Source of the DNA: Methylococcaceae bacterium
GTDB lineage: Bacteria > Pseudomonadota > Gammaproteobacteria > Methylococcales > Methylomonadaceae
Direction of reading: 5' to 3'
Length of the DNA stretch: 64,000 nt
Assembly: GCA_016715325.1 (NCBI GenBank)
Contig: JADKAL010000008.1
Coordinates: forward strand, 62,001 to 126,000
This document shows, piece by piece, positions 1 through 9,788 of the stretch (its first letter is position 1; the number at the start of each line of letters is the position of its first letter). Made by a program: the position numbers and the translations under genes. The notes under the pieces were generated by a model, which was not told the origin of the DNA, did no database searches, and worked only from the letters and a program-made list of their open reading frames with translations.

Positions 1-11
1 CGCCATAGCCG

Positions 12-50
12 TTGCCCGGTAGGTTTTAGATTGTACAACCTGTCGGGCAA
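12..50 (+). terminator. Probable rho-independent terminator of a gene left of the window
   Basis: Bases 12-18 (TTGCCCG) pair with 44-50 (CGGGCAA), and after a 2x2 internal mismatch 21-25 (AGGTT) pair with 37-41 (AACCT). A T-rich run follows at 54-60. No gene is seen in the first 115 bases, so the hairpin probably ends a transcript entering from the left. Confidence 0.5.
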
Positions 51-115
51 ATCTATTTTTGGCATAAATGTCATAAATCATTATCAAACCCTATATTCAA
101 ATTAAAGAGGGAACT

Positions 116-2779
116 ATGCGGAATTTAAAATCATTACCCGCAATTATCTTGGCAGTGCTGGCATTATGCTTAGTTCTGTTTGTTGCTTTTCATTTTATAT
201 TTCTTAATTTGTTCGTCGATTTGTGGTGGTTTCAATCGATTAAACTCGAACATTATTTTTGGTTGCGCCTGCTTTACAAATTTTTTCTTTCTGGCGGCGT
301 TACGCTGTTTTTTTTCCTGATTTTCTTTTTTCACTTTTGGATCGCATCCAGTTATTTGGGTTTAAATCCGCAAGATGAAGTCTTAAGTAATTTCGATAAA
401 AATCTGCGCTTTCAAAAGTTTTCGGAAAAGTTTTTGTACGGTTCCGCAAAAGTCTATACGCCTATTGCATTAATTTTAGCAATCTTTATCGCCATTCCGT
501 TTTACGACCAATGGGAAACCACGTTGCTGTATTTTTTCGGCGGCCGGTCCGGTGTTGCGGATGCGGTTTACGGTAACGACATCGGGTTTTATCTACTGTC
601 ATACCCCATTTACAAATTAATACAGCCCGAGCTCTTAGGTACGGCAATATTAATTTTTATCATGGTCGGCGCATTGTACTGGGTTGAACATATTTTCGTA
701 CCCAACCAAAACAAAGAATTACATCCCGGCGCAAAAATACATTTAGTCGTATTGATGGGGTTTATCGTACTGTTTGTCGTCTGGGGGTTTATGCTGCAAC
801 GCTACTCGTTGTTGTATATCGATGCCCATGAACCGGTATTCTACGGACCGGGAACTATTGAAATCCGATATCAATTGCCGTTAATTTGGCTGGGAATCCT
901 TTCATTTTTAGCGATAGCCATCTCCAGCGGTATTTACATATTCTCAGACATGCACCGAAGCAAAACCCCGTTAGTGCTATCGATGGCTGCATTTCTTGTC
1001 ATTTTGGGACTACGTGAAGTCGAATTTATTCCGAATATAATCGAAAGGTATATTGTTAACCCGAATCCGGTCAGAACCGAAAAGCCCTTCATCCAACATA
1101 ATATTGACGCAACCTTAGACGCATACGATTTAAAAAATATCGATACGGTCGATTTACAGGTTAACTTGAATGCAGCCGAGGATATTGCAACCTGGAGCAG
1201 TCAAAAACGATTCGAAAATATTCCGGTTTGGGATAGAGAACATCTCATCAGCAGCTACAAACAATTACAGGAGATAAGACCGTACTACCGCTTCATCAAC
1301 CTGGATGAGGACCGTTATCCTCTGCTTAACCATACCCGGCAAGTCAATTTATCGGCAAGGGAAATAAACATTACGAAACTACCGGAAGAAGCCCAGAATT
1401 GGGAGAATACCCATCTTCGTTATACGCACGGTTACGGCGCGGTGATGAGTTCCGCCGCGCAAGATGCCGATAAGCCCTTAGTCTGGTATTTGCGGGATTT
1501 GAATATGTTTTCGCCTGCGGGGTTGACCATTAAATATCCTGATATTTACTACGGCGAAGATCAATACGATTACGCCATCGTTCCGAATAATCTCAAGATT
1601 GTCGACATCTCGGGAAGTAACGTCGGAGAGGATCCCGGTATTTCTCAAGCGTATCACGGCGAAGGCGGGATACGGATTAGTTCATTGTTTAAAAAGGCCT
1701 TATTGGCATTTTTTCTGAAGGATGAAAAAGTCTTTTTTTCAACCAACATCAGTTCTGAAAGTAGAGTCAAAATACATAGAAATATTATCGACCGGATCAT
1801 TAAACTGACACCGTTTTTACATTTGGATAACGATCCTTATTTAGTCGTTGGAAACGATAGATTTTATTGGGTCGTCGACGCTTATACCTTGTCCGGCAAT
1901 TACCCTGTATCGAAGCATCAACGGTTTGAATTCGCTAAAGAAATACACAATTTTAACTATATACGTAATTCGGTCAAAATTGTTGTGGATGCTTACGACG
2001 GCGACATGGATTTTTATATTTCCGATTCTTCCGATCCTATCATCCAGGCATACGATACGGCTTATCCAGGCTTATTCAAAGCTTTGAGCGAAATGCCGGA
2101 AGAGTTGCGTAAACATTTGCGATACCCGCGCGATCTCTTTTCCGTGCAAATGAATATGTTTGCCAAGTACCACCAAAAAACACCGGAAGCCTTTTACGAA
2201 CAAGGTGAAACATGGCAGTTTGCAACGGTGCGTGATAAACCGGTCATGCCGTATTATCAAACCATGGATTTCGGAAATTGCGGCGATACGGAAGAATTCG
2301 TCCTTATAAACCCCATGACGCCGGTGAATCGCGATAATCTCAGCATGATTGGCGTTGCCGGTATCATGGATAAAACCAAATGCGGTTCCGATTACAAACC
2401 TGGGATTAGAGTTTACAAATTAGGCAAGGACGTTCAAGTCAACGGACCGGCGCAAGTTGAAGCGTTGATTAATCAAGATCCTGAAATATCGGCTAATTTT
2501 ACCTTGTGGGGGCAAGCCGGTTCTTCAGTTGAAATGGGTCGGATGATAATCTTGCCGATGGGTAAAACAGTATTGTATGTTCAGCCTATCTACTTGACGT
2601 CCACAAAAACTAAAATTCCTGAACTGAGCCGGGTTATTGTTGCTATCGGCAATCGTGTGGTTATGGATACGACGCTCTGGTCCGCATTCAATCGATTAAA
2701 ACAATTTTATCTCAAAGATGCTGCGGAAATTAAAGAAACCGGAGCGGCGAAAGCCATTGTGAAACCGGATGGTCAGTGA
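116..2779 (+). CDS. UPF0182 family large integral membrane protein
   Basis: This 887-residue protein fits the UPF0182 (COG1615) family, whose role is unknown. The first third (about residues 1-310) holds roughly seven hydrophobic membrane segments, the first at residues 8-32. The rest is a long soluble domain that I expect to lie outside the cytoplasm, with the NPNPVRTEKPFI-type junction after the last membrane segment at about residue 318. Length and layout match the family. The ATG is well placed behind an AGAGGGA ribosome site. The gene stands alone and the sequence gives no functional clue from its neighbours. The family assignment is firm; the function is not known. Confidence 0.9.
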   Translation: MRNLKSLPAIILAVLALCLVLFVAFHFIFLNLFVDLWWFQSIKLEHYFWLRLLYKFFLSGGVTLFFFLIFFFHFWIASSYLGLNPQDEVLSNFDKNLRFQKFSEKFLYGSAKVYTPIALILAIFIAIPFYDQWETTLLYFFGGRSGVADAVYGNDIGFYLLSYPIYKLIQPELLGTAILIFIMVGALYWVEHIFVPNQNKELHPGAKIHLVVLMGFIVLFVVWGFMLQRYSLLYIDAHEPVFYGPGTIEIRYQLPLIWLGILSFLAIAISSGIYIFSDMHRSKTPLVLSMAAFLVILGLREVEFIPNIIERYIVNPNPVRTEKPFIQHNIDATLDAYDLKNIDTVDLQVNLNAAEDIATWSSQKRFENIPVWDREHLISSYKQLQEIRPYYRFINLDEDRYPLLNHTRQVNLSAREINITKLPEEAQNWENTHLRYTHGYGAVMSSAAQDADKPLVWYLRDLNMFSPAGLTIKYPDIYYGEDQYDYAIVPNNLKIVDISGSNVGEDPGISQAYHGEGGIRISSLFKKALLAFFLKDEKVFFSTNISSESRVKIHRNIIDRIIKLTPFLHLDNDPYLVVGNDRFYWVVDAYTLSGNYPVSKHQRFEFAKEIHNFNYIRNSVKIVVDAYDGDMDFYISDSSDPIIQAYDTAYPGLFKALSEMPEELRKHLRYPRDLFSVQMNMFAKYHQKTPEAFYEQGETWQFATVRDKPVMPYYQTMDFGNCGDTEEFVLINPMTPVNRDNLSMIGVAGIMDKTKCGSDYKPGIRVYKLGKDVQVNGPAQVEALINQDPEISANFTLWGQAGSSVEMGRMIILPMGKTVLYVQPIYLTSTKTKIPELSRVIVAIGNRVVMDTTLWSAFNRLKQFYLKDAAEIKETGAAKAIVKPDGQ

Positions 2780-2942
2780 TCAGAGTCATAAGAGTGGCTT
2801 TAGTCGGAATATTAACAGCGAATCGAGCAAGAGATTTTTAAAAACAATTTTCGAGAGGTTTTGATGATTCGTTCACCTGCCGTTCAGCGAAGAGATTGTA
2901 AGGTTGCTTTGCCGCTGAGAAATTACTCCAGGATTCATTTAG

Positions 2943-2956
2943 CCGTAAATTTACGG
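2943..2956. other. Perfect 14-base palindrome downstream of the UPF0182 gene
   Basis: CCGTAAATTTACGG is a perfect palindrome, followed by GTTTTT. It lies 164 bases after the UPF0182 stop and 82 bases before the next start. It could be an operator for the small secreted protein or a weak terminator; nothing else in this gap is recognisable. Confidence 0.3.
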
Positions 2957-3038
2957 GTTTTTGCTCTAAACGGCAAAAAAATGAATTTCACAGCGTGCTT
3001 AATTAAATAATCGATTTACCGCGAAGACGAGGTGTTAT

Positions 3039-3506
3039 ATGAAAAAGTTATTCATTATTTTTGGTTTATTATTGTTTTCAACAGGGGTTAACGCCGGTAT
3101 CTGTAATAACGGCAGCGTTGCCACATCATCAGGTTATACCTTCAGTTTGACGAACACAGGTGGTTCTAGTGGGCAGAATACGTCTGTTATCGATGCGGGG
3201 CGGATGGTTTTCAACGGCGCTGGCGCTATGTCCGTTAGCGGTTTTGAATATTCGGGTGGAGGTACTCGCACGATCAGTGTTAATGGGACTTATTCGATAA
3301 CATCCAGTTGCGTCATGACTGCAACTTTTAAGTTGCCGCCGCTGTCCTCGTTGACTACGGAAAAAACGTTTACGGTAACTGTCTATTTAGACCGGTTGGA
3401 TATTGCGCAAAGCGTTAATGTTGCCTATCACGGTAATGCAATTTTTAGAACATCCAATAGTATGTCTGGAATCGGTGTTTTCGATCGAGTTATTGGGAAG
3501 TTTTAA
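3039..3506 (+). CDS. Small secreted protein of unknown function
   Basis: I do not recognise this 155-residue protein. It starts with a clear Sec signal peptide (lysines at 2-3, hydrophobic core FIIFGLLLF, likely cleavage after VNA at about residue 19). The mature part is rich in Ser, Thr and Gly, with alternating polar and hydrophobic stretches typical of a beta-sandwich. It has two cysteines (in GICNNG and SSCVMT) that could form one disulfide. The ATG follows a GAGG ribosome site at 6 bases spacing. It is a single-gene unit between UPF0182 and the convergent fhs gene. Confidence 0.7.
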   Translation: MKKLFIIFGLLLFSTGVNAGICNNGSVATSSGYTFSLTNTGGSSGQNTSVIDAGRMVFNGAGAMSVSGFEYSGGGTRTISVNGTYSITSSCVMTATFKLPPLSSLTTEKTFTVTVYLDRLDIAQSVNVAYHGNAIFRTSNSMSGIGVFDRVIGKF

Positions 3507-3553
3507 AGCCGAATTAAGCTATTTATCGAAAAATTAAACAAAGATGAGCAAAG

Positions 3554-3591
3554 AAACGAGTTTGCAACGTTTAAACCGAGCAAGCTCGTTT
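3554..3591. terminator. Hairpin between convergent genes
   Basis: Bases 3554-3565 (AAACGAGTTTGC) pair with 3580-3591 (GCAAGCTCGTTT), a 12-pair stem with one wobble and a 14-base loop. It lies between the stop of the secreted protein and the stop of fhs, where a shared bidirectional terminator is expected. There is no strong T run, so the call is moderate. Confidence 0.45.
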
Positions 3592-3613
3592 ACGTAAGAT
3601 ATTTCAATAAACT

Positions 3614-5287
3614 TTAAAACAACCCGGTAATCCGTCCGTCGTCGTCGATATCAATTCGTTCAGCAGCCGGTTCTTTCGGAAGCCCCGGCATCGTCATAAT
3701 ATCGCCAGCCAGCGCAACGATAAAACCAGCGCCGTTCGCTAATCTAACTTCTGTGATTTCTACGTTGTGACCGGATGGCGCGCCTTTCAGGTTTGGATTG
3801 GTGGAAAACGACATTTGGGTTTTCGCCATGCAGATGGGGAATTTACCGTAATGTTCATCCCAGGCAAGGAGCTGGTTTTTGATCTTGGACGTGGCGGTAA
3901 TGCCGGATGCGCCGTAAAGCCGGGTGGCGATCGCTTCTATTTTGTACCACAGCGGCAGGTTTTCTTCATAGACGAAACTGCAACCCGGTTCTCGGTGATC
4001 CGCCAAGGCGACTATTTCATGCGCCAAAGTTTCCGCCCCTGCGCCGCCTTCCGCCCAATGTTTGGCGACGACGCACTTTGCGCCTAGTTCGTTGCATTTG
4101 AGCATCAGCAAATCCAGTTCCGCTTTGGTATCGAAGGTGAAGTGATTAATCGATACGACGCAGGGCAATCCGTAATGCTGGGTAATATTCCGGTAATGGC
4201 GCTCCAGATTTTCAAATCCTTTTTCTAACGCCGCAAGGTTTTCCTGGTTTAAATCTTCTTTGTTAACGCCGCCGTGGAATTTCAATGCCCGGATAGTGGC
4301 AACCAGGACGACTGCCGACGGCTTCAATTCTGCAATACGGCATTTGATGTCGATAAATTTTTCTGCACCTAAATCCGCGCCGAACCCCGCTTCGGTAACG
4401 ACGTAATCGGCAAGTTTAAGGGCGGTTTTGGTAGCGGTGACCGTGTTACAGCCGTGCGCGATATTAGCAAACGGCCCGCCGTGGATGATGGCGAGGTTGT
4501 TTTCCAGCGTTTGGACTAAATTCGGTTTGATAGCGTCTTTTAACAAGGCCGCCATCGCGCCGTGGGCTTTGAGGTCGCGGGCGTAAATGGCTGTTTTGCC
4601 GTCCGCTTTGTAGCCGATAACGATGCGTCCGAGACGTTCTTTCAAATCGGCAAGATTAGTTGCCAAGCACAAAATCGCCATCACTTCGGAAGCGACCACG
4701 ATATCGAAGCTATCTTCGCGCGCGTAACCGTTACCGACGCCGCCCAAACCGATGATAATTTTGCGCAAGGCGCGGTCATTCATGTCCACGACGCGTTTCC
4801 ATTGGATCCGGCGCGGATCGATACCGAGCGCATTACCTTGGGTAATGTGGTTGTCGATCAGGGCGGATAACAGATTGTGCGCCACGCCGATGGCATGAAA
4901 GTCGCCAGTAAAATGCAGGTTGATGTCTTCCATCGGCACCACTTGGGCATAACCGCCGCCCGCCGCACCGCCTTTCATGCCGAAACAGGGACCTAACGAC
5001 GGCTCGCGCAGGCAAATCATGGCTTTTTTGCCGATGCGGTTGAGTGCATCGCCCAAACCTACCGTCGTTGTGGTTTTACCTTCACCCGCCGGAGTCGGGC
5101 TGATGGCGGTCACCAGTATCAGTTTGCCGTCTTTTTCGTCTTTTAAGTTGTTGACATAATCGAGCGATAATTTCGCTTTGTAGTGGCCGTAAGGATCAAG
5201 GTGTTCGGCAGCAATGCCGAAACGTTCCTGTGCAAGGCCGATGATGGGTTTAATGTTGGCTTTCTGGGCGATTTCGATGTCGGACAT
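3614..5287 (-). CDS. fhs: Formate--tetrahydrofolate ligase
   Basis: The enzyme joins formate to tetrahydrofolate with ATP, giving 10-formyl-THF. In methylotrophs (where it is also called ftfL) it feeds formate carbon to the serine cycle through methylene-THF. The 557-residue protein has the usual family length. It shows the ATP loop [16 protein letters not shown] near residue 64 and the conserved stretches [19 protein letters not shown] and [11 protein letters not shown]. It is the distal member of a minus-strand block with glyA, the glycerate kinase and mtdA, but three unrelated small genes separate it from glyA, so it probably has its own promoter. Confidence 0.97.
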   Translation of the reverse strand: MSDIEIAQKANIKPIIGLAQERFGIAAEHLDPYGHYKAKLSLDYVNNLKDEKDGKLILVTAISPTPAGEGKTTTTVGLGDALNRIGKKAMICLREPSLGPCFGMKGGAAGGGYAQVVPMEDINLHFTGDFHAIGVAHNLLSALIDNHITQGNALGIDPRRIQWKRVVDMNDRALRKIIIGLGGVGNGYAREDSFDIVVASEVMAILCLATNLADLKERLGRIVIGYKADGKTAIYARDLKAHGAMAALLKDAIKPNLVQTLENNLAIIHGGPFANIAHGCNTVTATKTALKLADYVVTEAGFGADLGAEKFIDIKCRIAELKPSAVVLVATIRALKFHGGVNKEDLNQENLAALEKGFENLERHYRNITQHYGLPCVVSINHFTFDTKAELDLLMLKCNELGAKCVVAKHWAEGGAGAETLAHEIVALADHREPGCSFVYEENLPLWYKIEAIATRLYGASGITATSKIKNQLLAWDEHYGKFPICMAKTQMSFSTNPNLKGAPSGHNVEITEVRLANGAGFIVALAGDIMTMPGLPKEPAAERIDIDDDGRITGLF

Positions 5288-5466
5288 GTCTTTTAAAATA
5301 GTGATTAACCGAGATTGACGTTCTTAACGGTTATTATAAATGTATTAGCTCACAAATCGTGCGAAACATGCGGATTTAAGCATGCTTTGGTCAATATCTC
5401 TTAATACTATGCTGGATTAAAGCAAACAGAACCAGTTTATTAAAACGAAATTGTCTAACAACACAA

Positions 5467-5829
5467 TCACGACGATTTAAACAGCCTGCCTAACAGTCCG
5501 GTTTCGTCATCCAGATGTTCAAGCCGGTGTTTGGCAGCTTGCCCGAATTCGGAATCCGGTTCTTTATCGATGATTTTCTGGAGAACCGCTTTGCTTTTTT
5601 TATCCAGCAATTGGATGGCGCGCAGGCGAACAGAGGGATAATTCGCCCGCAATGCAGCCAATTCTCTGAGATAAACCGAACTGCTGTTGACCAGTTTTAA
5701 CAGCACTTTTTCCGGGTCGTCGGTGAATAAGTCGCGCACGAGTTCGTCGTAACGCATTTCCGCACGGGTCAGTTCGCGAGGGTCTAACTTATTAGGTGGA
5801 TCGGTGGGATCGTGGCAGCAGGTGCTCAT
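5467..5829 (-). CDS. Small helical protein of unknown function, possibly HEAT-like
   Basis: This 120-residue protein begins with a cysteine pair (residues 4-5). It then appears fully alpha-helical, with two or three short helix-turn-helix units containing Leu-Arg-rich stretches such as YLRELAALRANYPSVRLRAIQLLDK, cut here by eye into HEAT-like pairs. I do not recognise a family with confidence. It lies on the same strand as fhs, about 180 bases upstream of it, so it could be co-transcribed with or regulate that gene, but nothing shows this directly. Confidence 0.6.
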   Translation of the reverse strand: MSTCCHDPTDPPNKLDPRELTRAEMRYDELVRDLFTDDPEKVLLKLVNSSSVYLRELAALRANYPSVRLRAIQLLDKKSKAVLQKIIDKEPDSEFGQAAKHRLEHLDDETGLLGRLFKSS

Positions 5830-5913
5830 CGCGGTTTCTTCTTGCTATTAATTGACACAAATCAGGGGGGTACAAGTCCTCATTTTAGGAGTAAATTGCC
5901 AAGTTTATAGTGG

Positions 5914-6123
5914 CTATTGCTTTATTCGTAGAGTTCCATGCTTTTGGCCATATTGTTGTTTTATTTCTTTGTAGAACGTATTTCCTTGGTCAATTAGTTG
6001 TTGTAACTTATCCTTCTTATAAGTGCCATACAAACATTTTGCTATGATACTTTTATCCAATTCAATGTCATTCTCAATTAAGCCAGAAATTAGCCTACTG
6101 ATGTAATTATCATTTTTTACCAA
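5914..6123 (-). pseudogene. Likely detached C-terminal fragment of the NYN/LOTUS protein
   Basis: This open stretch codes for up to about 69 residues with no ATG; the only candidate start is a TTG. It is in exactly the same frame as the upstream NYN gene and separated from it only by that gene's TAA stop (6160-6162). Its content is helical and resembles a small winged-helix unit. It could be the former C-terminal domain of the NYN protein cut off by a nonsense mutation, or a small independent gene. I favour the first reading because no start or ribosome site is evident. Confidence 0.4.
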
Positions 6124-6159
6124 TTGCCAACAGTTTTTATCTGCCGAGTCTTCGGTAGA

Positions 6160-7125
6160 TTATTGTGTAGTAAACAACTTAGATTTCCAAAAAATGGATA
6201 TTGCTCGAGTTATGTCAGTTGAAGTGATTTTTTTATCCTCGATTTTTCCTATTACTGCTTCGGTTAATTCATTTTTAGGCAATGGAGGCAGTGTTATTAA
6301 TGCTTTGTAAACTTTGGTTAAGTAATCATTGGGAATAGAAGGCCAACTTTTTTCTTTTAACAATTTTTGATAAGTTTCAATAAGAGCTGAAATTTGTTGA
6401 TCTTCTTGTTCTGATTTCGGTAATTCTGTTTGCTCGTTTTTTGATAATTTAGGTGCGGCTAGCCAAGTTTTATTATCGTCTGAACGAATCAGATCAAGTG
6501 AGTCAATCGATTTCAAAAATTCACTAAAAGACTTAAACCCCAATGCTTTCTCATCAAAAGCACTGTCTATATTTATCATTGCAGTTTTTAACAATGAGAA
6601 GGGCGCAGGATCGTCAAAGTTTTTTAATGCTTTTTCCACCAAATCAATAGCATCATCCATTACCAATTTAATAGTTTCTTGGGTAATGTCCGTATAAACG
6701 TATCTTGAGCAAGAAGTTTTGACGCTCTCGCTTAATGCGGATCTCGGCCCGACCCCGATAACTTCTTTACCAATTTCCCTTAAACGCCTAAATAATGGTG
6801 AAAAGTCGGAATCACCAGTTGCAAGGACAAACCACTCTACATCACTTAAACGTAGGGCGTATTCCATTACATCAATAGTCAGCTGTATATCAGAAGAATT
6901 TTTACCGCTAATTGGATGAAAATTATGAATGAGCTCAAACCCTGACCTATTCAAATTTCCTTGAAAATTGAATAGGTTTTGATTTGTCCAGTTACCATAC
7001 GCCCTGCGAACGATAATTTGCCCTGTAGAACTTAACTCAGATAAAAGCTTCTCAGGACCATCTTCTTTAACCCATTGAGTAAGGTTTTCAACATCAATGA
7101 AGATTGCGATTTTTGAGCTTTTCAT
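6160..7125 (-). CDS. NYN/PIN-like RNase-fold protein with LOTUS (OST-HTH) domain
   Basis: The N-terminal 150 residues form a NYN (LabA/DUF88) domain. The acidic residues expected of a PIN-like metal site are in FIDVENL near residue 10, [15 protein letters not shown] near 78 and TGDSDFSPL near 104. Residues from about 165 to 225 match the LOTUS/OST-HTH type ([18 protein letters not shown]), an RNA-binding module often paired with NYN. The remainder is helical. An RNase or RNA-regulatory role is inferred from the family. The ATG at 7125 is more likely than the TTG six bases earlier; neither has a clear ribosome site. The gene is visibly AT-richer than its serine-cycle neighbours, which suggests acquisition. 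The same frame continues open beyond its stop. Confidence 0.8.
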   Translation of the reverse strand: MKSSKIAIFIDVENLTQWVKEDGPEKLLSELSSTGQIIVRRAYGNWTNQNLFNFQGNLNRSGFELIHNFHPISGKNSSDIQLTIDVMEYALRLSDVEWFVLATGDSDFSPLFRRLREIGKEVIGVGPRSALSESVKTSCSRYVYTDITQETIKLVMDDAIDLVEKALKNFDDPAPFSLLKTAMINIDSAFDEKALGFKSFSEFLKSIDSLDLIRSDDNKTWLAAPKLSKNEQTELPKSEQEDQQISALIETYQKLLKEKSWPSIPNDYLTKVYKALITLPPLPKNELTEAVIGKIEDKKITSTDITRAISIFWKSKLFTTQ

Positions 7126-7152
7126 TCTCAAATTAAGGGATTTTGCTTTTCG

Positions 7153-8406
7153 CTAACCATAAACCGGAAACCGCTTACAAAGTGCCGTCACTTTTTCTCT
7201 TACCTCTGCAATCACCTTTTCATCTTCCATATTTTCCATCACATCGCACATCCAGTGGGCGACATCGGTGACTTCGGCTTCTTTGAAACCGCGCGTAGTC
7301 GGGGCAGGGGTGCCGACACGGATGCCACTGGTGACGAACGGCGATTGCGGGTCGTTGGGGACGGCGTTTTTGTTGACGGTGATGTGTGCTTTGCCTAACG
7401 CAGCGTCGGCAGCTTTGCCGGTGATGCCCTTGGGGATGAGCGATACCAGCATCAGGTGGTTGTCGGTGCCACCGGAAACCACGTCGAAACCACGGTCGAC
7501 GAACACTTTTGCCATGGCTTTTGCATTTTTAACGACTTGTTCTTGGTAGATTTTGAACTCCGGCTGCATGGCTTCTTTAAAAGAAACCGCTTTGGCGGCG
7601 ATAACATGCATCAACGGTCCGCCCTGGATGCCGGGGAAGATATTGGAATCGATTTTTTTCTCAAGTTCCGGGTTGCTTTTGGCCAGTATCAAGCCGCCGC
7701 GAGGACCACGCAAGGATTTATGCGTCGTGCTGGTGACGACATCGGCAAACGGCACCGGGTTGGGATACACGCCTGCCGCCACTAAACCGGCGACATGCGC
7801 CATATCGACAACCAGATACGCGCCGACCTTATCGGCAATCTCGCGGAAACGTTGCCAGTCCCAAATCCTAGAATACGCCGAGAAACCGGCGACCAAGATT
7901 TTCGGCTTATGTTCCAGCGCCAAAGCTTCAACTTGGTCGTAATCGATGTAGCCGGTGTTCGGATCAAGCCCGTACTGAATAGCATTGTAGATTTTGCCGG
8001 AAAAATTGGGTTTTGCACCGTGGGTTAAATGACCGCCGTGCGCCAGACTTAAACCTAATATCGTATCGCCCGGTTGGATCATAGCCATGAACACCGCCAT
8101 GTTCGCCTGCGAACCGGAATGCGCTTGCACGTTGGCGTAATCCGCGCCGAACAAGGCTTTGGCGCGGTCGATAGCTAGTTGTTCGGCCTTATCCACGAAC
8201 TCGCAGCCGCCGTAATAACGTTTTCCGGGATAACCTTCGGCGTATTTGTTGGTCAAACAAGTGCCTTGCGCTTCCTGTACGCGCGGACTTGAATAGTTTT
8301 CCGATGCAATTAATTCGATATGGTCTTCCTGGCGTTGTTTTTCTTCTTCAATCGCTTGAAAGAGTTCATCATCGAATCCGGCGATGGTCATGGATTTGTT
8401 AAACAT
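7153..8406 (-). CDS. glyA: Serine hydroxymethyltransferase
   Basis: The PLP enzyme transfers the one-carbon unit of methylene-THF to glycine to make serine, the entry reaction of the serine cycle as well as a housekeeping step. The 417 residues match the family length. [18 protein letters not shown] near residue 32 and the PLP lysine in [13 protein letters not shown] near 230 are present. The ATG follows an AGGAG site at 8 bases. It is the last gene of the mtdA-glycerate kinase-glyA run, 32 bases after the kinase, so one transcript is likely. Confidence 0.97.
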   Translation of the reverse strand: MFNKSMTIAGFDDELFQAIEEEKQRQEDHIELIASENYSSPRVQEAQGTCLTNKYAEGYPGKRYYGGCEFVDKAEQLAIDRAKALFGADYANVQAHSGSQANMAVFMAMIQPGDTILGLSLAHGGHLTHGAKPNFSGKIYNAIQYGLDPNTGYIDYDQVEALALEHKPKILVAGFSAYSRIWDWQRFREIADKVGAYLVVDMAHVAGLVAAGVYPNPVPFADVVTSTTHKSLRGPRGGLILAKSNPELEKKIDSNIFPGIQGGPLMHVIAAKAVSFKEAMQPEFKIYQEQVVKNAKAMAKVFVDRGFDVVSGGTDNHLMLVSLIPKGITGKAADAALGKAHITVNKNAVPNDPQSPFVTSGIRVGTPAPTTRGFKEAEVTDVAHWMCDVMENMEDEKVIAEVREKVTALCKRFPVYG

Positions 8407-8438
8407 TTATTTCTCCTAAAAATGAAGGCTTGATTAAT

Positions 8439-9788
8439 TTAATTCTGTATCAACAGGACTTGCACATCGGCGACGTTCGTCCCCGTTGCGCCCGTTATCA
8501 GCAAGTCGTGCGAGGCATTTAATGCTGTATTGGAATCGTTATCGGCTAACAAGTCGGCAGGATTCAGGTTTGCGTCCATTATTCGTTGTATTGTACCCGA
8601 ATCTACTATTGCACCGGCAGCCTCTGTCGGTCCGTCGCGACCATCGGTGCCGCCGCTTAAAAACACCCAATTTGCTTTTAGTCCGTGCTTTTGGGCATGC
8701 ATGGCGAAGGCTAGCGCCATTTCCTGGTTGCGTCCGCCGCGACCGTTTCCTTTGAGTGTAACCGTCGTTTCCCCGCCGGCGATAATAGCGATTTTTTTAT
8801 CGAATTTTTCGGCTTGTTCTTTTGCAAACAACACAAGTTTTTCGGCCGCTTCCCGGGCTTCTCCGCATAGGGTATCACTGTATAGGATGGCTGCAAAACC
8901 AAGTTCTTGCGCGGTCTTCACGACAGCGTTTACGGAAATGCGGTTACTTCCGATCAAGGTGTGACAGGCGAGGGCAAAACAGGCATCGTTGTTTTTGGGT
9001 GTTTCTGGAATAAGCCCTTGTTGTCCTTGTTGCAGAACACGTCTCACACCTTGCGGCACGGCGTCCCAGATGTTTTTGGCTTTAAGAATTTCGATGGCTT
9101 GGGTAAAAGTGGTTTCATCCGCTACTGTCGGACCGCTGGCGATGGTCGATAAGTCGTCGCCGATAACATCGGACAGCATGAGGGCATGACAATCGGCTGG
9201 TGCAATTAGCCGGCACAAACCGCCGCCTTTCAATTGCGATAAATGTTTACGCACACAGTTGATTTGATTAATGTTAGCGCCGGAAGCCAGGAGCAAATCG
9301 GTTGTGCGGACTTTTTCAGGTAAAGTAATCGAGTTGATCGGATAGGGAATTAATGCAGATCCGCCCCCGCTAACAAGGACTAAAACCAGCTCTCCTGCTT
9401 TAGCATTGTCGGCTATCGCGGCGCATTGCTTTGCGGCGTTATACCCAGCTTCATCAGGCAAAGGGTGCGATGCACCGAGCACGGTAACACCGTCTATTGC
9501 GGTTAAGTTTTCGTAATTGGTAACGGCGATTGCCCGACCTAGTCGATCATGAGGGATAACTTCCAAAGCGGCTTCGATCATAGGGCAAGCCGCTTTTCCG
9601 AAAGCGATAAGATGAATTTTCGGCCATTTGCCGTTCCGTTTTTGCCCGGTGTTGTCGAGTAATATTTCGAGACGGTCTTGAGAAGCCGTTAAGCAACGTA
9701 AGACAGCTTTATAAGGATCGGCGGCTTCGATACCGGTTTGAAATAGGGCGGTTGCACAATCTCTCAACGCGGCCTTCGTCGTTATCAA
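8439..9788 (-). CDS. Glycerate 2-kinase, MOFRL family
   Basis: The enzyme phosphorylates D-glycerate to 2-phosphoglycerate, returning serine-cycle carbon to the pool used by enolase. The 449-residue protein has the two-domain MOFRL layout: an N-terminal DUF4147-type domain with LVLVSGGGSALIPYP and a C-terminal MOFRL domain with IIAGGETTVTLKG and FLSGGTDGRDGPTEAAGA. The start is a TTG that overlaps the mtdA stop (TTGA) and follows AAGGA, so translation is probably coupled to mtdA. This is the gck/garK-type enzyme used in methylotrophs; the position between mtdA and glyA fits that role. Confidence 0.93.
   Translation of the reverse strand: MITTKAALRDCATALFQTGIEAADPYKAVLRCLTASQDRLEILLDNTGQKRNGKWPKIHLIAFGKAACPMIEAALEVIPHDRLGRAIAVTNYENLTAIDGVTVLGASHPLPDEAGYNAAKQCAAIADNAKAGELVLVLVSGGGSALIPYPINSITLPEKVRTTDLLLASGANINQINCVRKHLSQLKGGGLCRLIAPADCHALMLSDVIGDDLSTIASGPTVADETTFTQAIEILKAKNIWDAVPQGVRRVLQQGQQGLIPETPKNNDACFALACHTLIGSNRISVNAVVKTAQELGFAAILYSDTLCGEAREAAEKLVLFAKEQAEKFDKKIAIIAGGETTVTLKGNGRGGRNQEMALAFAMHAQKHGLKANWVFLSGGTDGRDGPTEAAGAIVDSGTIQRIMDANLNPADLLADNDSNTALNASHDLLITGATGTNVADVQVLLIQN

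Noticed and set aside
3767..4087. Plus-strand open frames opposite fhs, and similar ones opposite glyA and the glycerate kinase
   Set aside because: These are complements of well-supported enzymes with high-GC codon use and have no ribosome sites or recognisable proteins.
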